In this document: positions 7,301-9,223 of the stretch, one piece after another
Position numbering within the stretch: position 1 is the stretch's first letter
Layout of the letters: the number at the start of each line of letters is the position of its first letter
DNA from: an uncultured Bacteroidota bacterium
Lineage (GTDB): Bacteria > Bacteroidota > Bacteroidia > B-17B0 > Aurantibacillaceae
Length of the DNA stretch: 9,223 bases
Direction of reading: 5' to 3'
Assembly (NCBI GenBank): GCA_937868675.1
Contig: CALMNJ010000398.1
Span: 1-9,223, forward strand
The notes under the pieces: generated by a model
Seen by the model: only the letters and a program-made list of their open reading frames with translations
The model's database searches: none
Told to the model about the DNA's origin: nothing
Translations under genes and position numbers: made by a program

Positions 7301-9223
7301 GTTTCTGCAACCGGTGCCTCAGTGTGCAGTACCCAGTCTGTACAACTTTCAAGTCAGGCGCAAGCCACCTTATTCTCCTGGCTGGGGCCTCAGGGGTTTT
7401 CTTCGCAATTACAAAATCCTGCTTTAACAAGCGTCAATGCGAATAGTTCCGGTAATTATTCTGTTATCGTAACAAATGTTAACTCCTGTACAAATATTGC
7501 TATAGCCAATGTTACAATAACAACAAACCCGGTTGTTGCCCCGTTTGCAAATTCACCTGTGTGTGAAAGTTCTACTCTTAACTTATACGCAGGCAGTCAG
7601 GGCGGGATCAATTATTCCTGGTCAGGTCCTTCGGGTTTTTTCACGAACTCGGTAAACCCAATCATCAACACGGTTGGCGTGTCAGCTTCAGGTATCTATA
7701 CACTTACGGCAACTGTAGGCCCTTGCGTAGTATCTAATACTGTTGCTGTAATAGTACACTCACTCCCCACACCAACCCTTACGGGTAATTCGCCACTGTG
7801 TGAGGGTAAGAAAATTATTCTAAATGGTATTGCCCCAGCATCAAATACGATTACAAGCTGGATATGGTCCGGCCCCGTAACTCCAACCGCGCTGGGAGCA
7901 AATGCCTATGTTGATTCATGCCAAACCGGTAATACGGGGGTATATGGTATTTATGTGATAGACTCTCATTCCTGCCAGGCTACGGCAACCTTACTTGTAA
8001 ATGTTTTGATTAAACCAAATGTAAGCGCCACAGGAACAACCGTTTGTTTAATGAACAGTGCCAGCCTTACCGCACAAGGAGCATCAACATACACCTGGTA
8101 CAATAACTTTGGGGTGGCGGTAGGCGCTTATACCACGGCAATTATCGCGAGCGCACAAAATTCCGCTCCAATTGTTTATAAGGTAGTTGGGGCATCGGTC
8201 AATGGATGCGTAAATACAGCCACAGCATTGCTTTCCACCTGGCCATTGCCAAGCCCTTCGCTGAGTGTTAAGCCGGGAACGGTAGCCTGCGCCAATTCGC
8301 AGTTCTCTCTTACAGGTGAAGGAGGTTTATGGTATTTCTGGGCCGGGCCAAACAGCTTTAACGGCAGTGGTGAAAACGTAAGCTTTACAGCACCAGGGGC
8401 CGGCAGTTCAGGAATTTATACTCTTACTGCGGGTAATATCCATGACTGTGTGGCGCAAACAACGATTAAACTGTCTGTTTTTGATCTGCCGCGCGGAACC
8501 CTAAGTGGCGATTTACAAAACTGTGTCCCCTTTTGTGGTGCGTATCTGTTTAAAGGTAATCCGGGAAGCGCACCGGTTACAGGACTCAACTGGCAGGTGG
8601 CCGGAAAAGATTTTGCCGGAAGCACGTTTAGCTGCTGTTTTAATATCCCAGGCCAGTACACGGTGAGTGGAAGTTTGCTTGATACTAACGGGTGTGGCTC
8701 GACCATGAAACAGGTAATTGATGCATGGCCAAAGCCGGTGGCCGATTTCAGTTTCAGTCCCCAAAACCCGATCGAAAGTTTTGATGAGGTTAAGTTTGTA
8801 AGTACCGGAAAGGGCGAAAATATTAGTAAATGGAGTTGGTATTTTTATTCCGGTTCAACGAATAACACGACATACCAAAGCGGTAAAAACGCCAGCTATT
8901 TATTTAATACTGCCGGCATTTACCCGATTGCTTTGGTGATAAAAACCGAAGAGGGCTGTCTGGACAGTGTGGTTAAAACCATCACGGTGGATGAAGACTT
9001 TGCGCTTTATGTACCGAATGCCTTTACGCCAAACGACGATGGTATTAACGATATTTTTACAGCCGTAGTGAGGGGTGTAAAAGGATATCACCTGGATGTA
9101 TTTAACCGGTGGGGCGAATTTTTGTTCAGTTCTGACGATCCTCAGAAAGGCTGGGATGGCAGCTTTAAAGGAAAGGGCTGTGAAAACGATGTTTACGTCT
9201 GGAAAATAAGCGTGATTTCGAAA
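4280..9223 (+). CDS. Giant secreted multidomain surface protein: DUF7948, propeller, Ig/PKD repeats, CHU_C (3' end outside the window)
   Basis: The frame is open for 1648 codons and runs off the window end. The start is inferred as TTG at 4280: an in-frame TAA lies at 4259-4261, no ATG or GTG lies between, and the TTG directly precedes a signal peptide. Domains in order: signal peptide (1-26); DUF7948-type domain (about 48-266, opening VFIENRGQFD and closing IVIDPW); beta-propeller-like region (about 268-605) with blade-like phrases such as GNLFVYGS, IAVDDCDNVYLGT and NLLYVSGSG; a SprB-like repeat (about 634-690); ten Ig/PKD-like modules (about 697-1485); a PKD domain (about 1486-1573); and a gliding-motility-associated C-terminal domain from about 1577. 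Only the last 20 or so residues of that final domain seem to be missing. The protein is predicted to leave the cell through Sec and T9SS and to act at the surface, perhaps in adhesion or gliding; the ligand cannot be deduced. No enzymatic domain is seen. I found no stop or frameshift on reading through it. Confidence 0.9.
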   Translation, partial: MYPTKKYLRFFYLLFLGVSFISATFSQNRNVSGQKGFSVAGDVFGQRVFIENRGQFDRFSQNGEKVLFGYEAGGERMYFTKKGIIYLLQKEFEVSERQRERAEHGKEMHLKQPERHWLTAGWVNASPQVDVKAEEQQSHYFTYGTRDLNSATFKKLTYQNIYPNIDLVITIPEDKPNGIKYSFVLRPGAREENIKILYSEELRKIKRSDEGDLIIKTPLFDIIEHAPKTFYDQGEQIGSTFILNEDTIGFKLQNNLDRSKTIVIDPWVSAITFTLTNSGFDVDYDIAGNLFVYGSLNQSKIAKYNPTGLLQWVFSGSVTALNWGTAGVSNFVVMRANGKCYTGQGVASNASIIRIDANGNYDNFVSAGVTSWNEVWDLAYHCSTGNIYGIGGSTASNQSAGILNQVTGAITPVAFFPNITTVGHDVACYAADDNGAFFWIYSSNFSPAMSNKIARINSAFTSSVWIVSSGYSTLNEYANKGNFVSGSSSNGINCLAVNLNYLYYYDGLNFAVYNKTTGAPIYSLAVISTTLARQFAGIAVDDCDNVYLGTNNSILMYNFNGSSLTSLGSIPLSGSYVYDIKLDKQTNLLYVSGSGFVGVYNAISSTTCCPAITSCAFNNNTPPFSINTSVNCATLGSATVTANNPTFGPYSYTWMPVNQTGSVATNLTPGNYTILVTGTGCPGTSSSNVALAPQNTLTASVAVGYSGCPVPNSGTASIVNLTGGSGNQFYAWASPAGVQTTSIATAISTGSIYTVTVTDALTACQFSQTFTLTPATSPTPALSASSATACVGLNVNLSALAIGGSPPFNFSWALPITGTSFTTSVSSQTAGPIVYTVYVTDQNNCQKTATTSVNYISGPTLSVPNVTVCPSATGTLTASGASFYLWNGSQGSNTFAAAPPVPTQYTITGVSSGCSSSVTASISPVAAPVPTITSNAPVCFGQSLSLSALGATAAIWTGPSGYNSSATNTVISAAQLTHNGSYQVTITAANSCTATASKSVTIYSLPVVSATGASVCSTQSVQLSSQAQATLFSWLGPQGFSSQLQNPALTSVNANSSGNYSVIVTNVNSCTNIAIANVTITTNPVVAPFANSPVCESSTLNLYAGSQGGINYSWSGPSGFFTNSVNPIINTVGVSASGIYTLTATVGPCVVSNTVAVIVHSLPTPTLTGNSPLCEGKKIILNGIAPASNTITSWIWSGPVTPTALGANAYVDSCQTGNTGVYGIYVIDSHSCQATATLLVNVLIKPNVSATGTTVCLMNSASLTAQGASTYTWYNNFGVAVGAYTTAIIASAQNSAPIVYKVVGASVNGCVNTATALLSTWPLPSPSLSVKPGTVACANSQFSLTGEGGLWYFWAGPNSFNGSGENVSFTAPGAGSSGIYTLTAGNIHDCVAQTTIKLSVFDLPRGTLSGDLQNCVPFCGAYLFKGNPGSAPVTGLNWQVAGKDFAGSTFSCCFNIPGQYTVSGSLLDTNGCGSTMKQVIDAWPKPVADFSFSPQNPIESFDEVKFVSTGKGENISKWSWYFYSGSTNNTTYQSGKNASYLFNTAGIYPIALVIKTEEGCLDSVVKTITVDEDFALYVPNAFTPNDDGINDIFTAVVRGVKGYHLDVFNRWGEFLFSSDDPQKGWDGSFKGKGCENDVYVWKISVISK
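4421..5080 (+). other. DUF7948-type N-terminal domain (within the giant CDS)
   Basis: Residues about 48-267 open with VFIENRGQFD, contain YQNIYPNIDLV and end with IVIDPW. This pattern recurs at the N-terminus of Bacteroidota secreted proteins carrying beta-propeller (SBBP-like) repeats and a CHU_C end. The domain's function is not known to me. It is followed directly by the propeller-like region, which fits the usual arrangement. Confidence 0.75.
6368..8734 (+). repeat. Tandem array of about ten Ig/PKD-like modules coding repeats
   Basis: The protein repeats a unit of about 69-83 residues. Units begin near residues 697, 778, 859, 928, 1006, 1084, 1163, 1246, 1324 and 1404, mostly with a proline after a short hydrophobic linker (SLP, WPLP, FDLP). 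Most have a VC-type cysteine about 10 residues in and a second cysteine about 54-58 residues later (for example 939/992, 1016/1070, 1095/1149, 1174/1232). Five units share a W-x-GP motif, with tryptophans at 956, 1034, 1114, 1196 and 1354. The sequences are otherwise strongly diverged, so this is an old protein-level repeat, not a recent DNA tandem array. The paired cysteines suggest one disulfide per module. Confidence 0.85.
9005..9223 (+). other. Gliding-motility-associated C-terminal (CHU_C, T9SS type B) domain, nearly complete
   Basis: From about residue 1576 the protein shows the hallmarks of this domain: PNAFTPNDDGINDIF at 1579-1593, then HLDVFNRWGEFLF with NRWGE at 1609-1613, then GWDGSFKGK and VYVWKISV. 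The family normally ends about 20 residues later in a VTLIR-like tail, so the gene should stop shortly after the window. In known cases the domain is a T9SS export signal, often depending on a SprF/PorP-like partner encoded next door; any such partner would lie beyond the window. Confidence 0.92.

Noticed and set aside
6368..8734. CRISPR array or recent DNA tandem repeat
   Set aside because: The repetition is at the protein level only. Units differ in length and DNA sequence, there are no constant direct repeats with spacers, and the region is one continuous reading frame.

Overview
The window is almost certainly from a member of the phylum Bacteroidota. Three things support this. (1) It carries ends of two secreted surface proteins with C-terminal signals of the type IX secretion system (T9SS): a type A sorting domain in one and a gliding-motility-associated (type B, CHU_C) domain in the other. 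(2) The promoter in front of rpsO is an exact match to the Bacteroidota consensus TTTG-N19-TAnnTTTG. (3) The rpsO and pnp leaders are A-rich and lack a Shine-Dalgarno sequence. Genus cannot be read from the sequence. Everything genuine is on the + strand.

Layout: 1-1389 is the 3' part of a large surface or extracellular protein built of Ig-like repeats and ending in a type A sorting domain; its start lies before the window. A short spacer carries the rpsO promoter. 1530-1799 is rpsO (ribosomal protein S15), followed by a clear hairpin/T-tract terminator. An AT-rich leader with a perfect hairpin leads into pnp (1948-4086, polynucleotide phosphorylase), which is complete and has its own UUCG-loop terminator. 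A spacer of about 160 bp follows, then 4280-9223 is the 5' part (1648 codons, still open at the window edge) of a very large secreted protein. It has a TTG start, a signal peptide, an N-terminal DUF7948-type domain, a beta-propeller-like region, a SprB-like repeat, about ten Ig/PKD-like repeats with paired cysteines, a PKD domain, and a nearly complete CHU_C domain.

How it fits together: rpsO-pnp is a widely conserved housekeeping pair (ribosome assembly plus RNA turnover, with post-transcriptional feedback known for both in Escherichia coli). Here it sits between two large cell-surface protein genes that would both be exported by the Sec pathway and then the T9SS. The two surface proteins share the same general style of cysteine-paired Ig-like repeats but have different C-terminal signals.

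I see no CRISPR array, tRNA, rRNA, insertion sequence, prophage or defence system, and no convincing gene on the minus strand. I do not think the window holds a wholly new system. The most useful second-look items are the TTG-started giant surface protein with its domain order, the leader structures around rpsO and pnp, and the cysteine-rich divergent repeat near the end.
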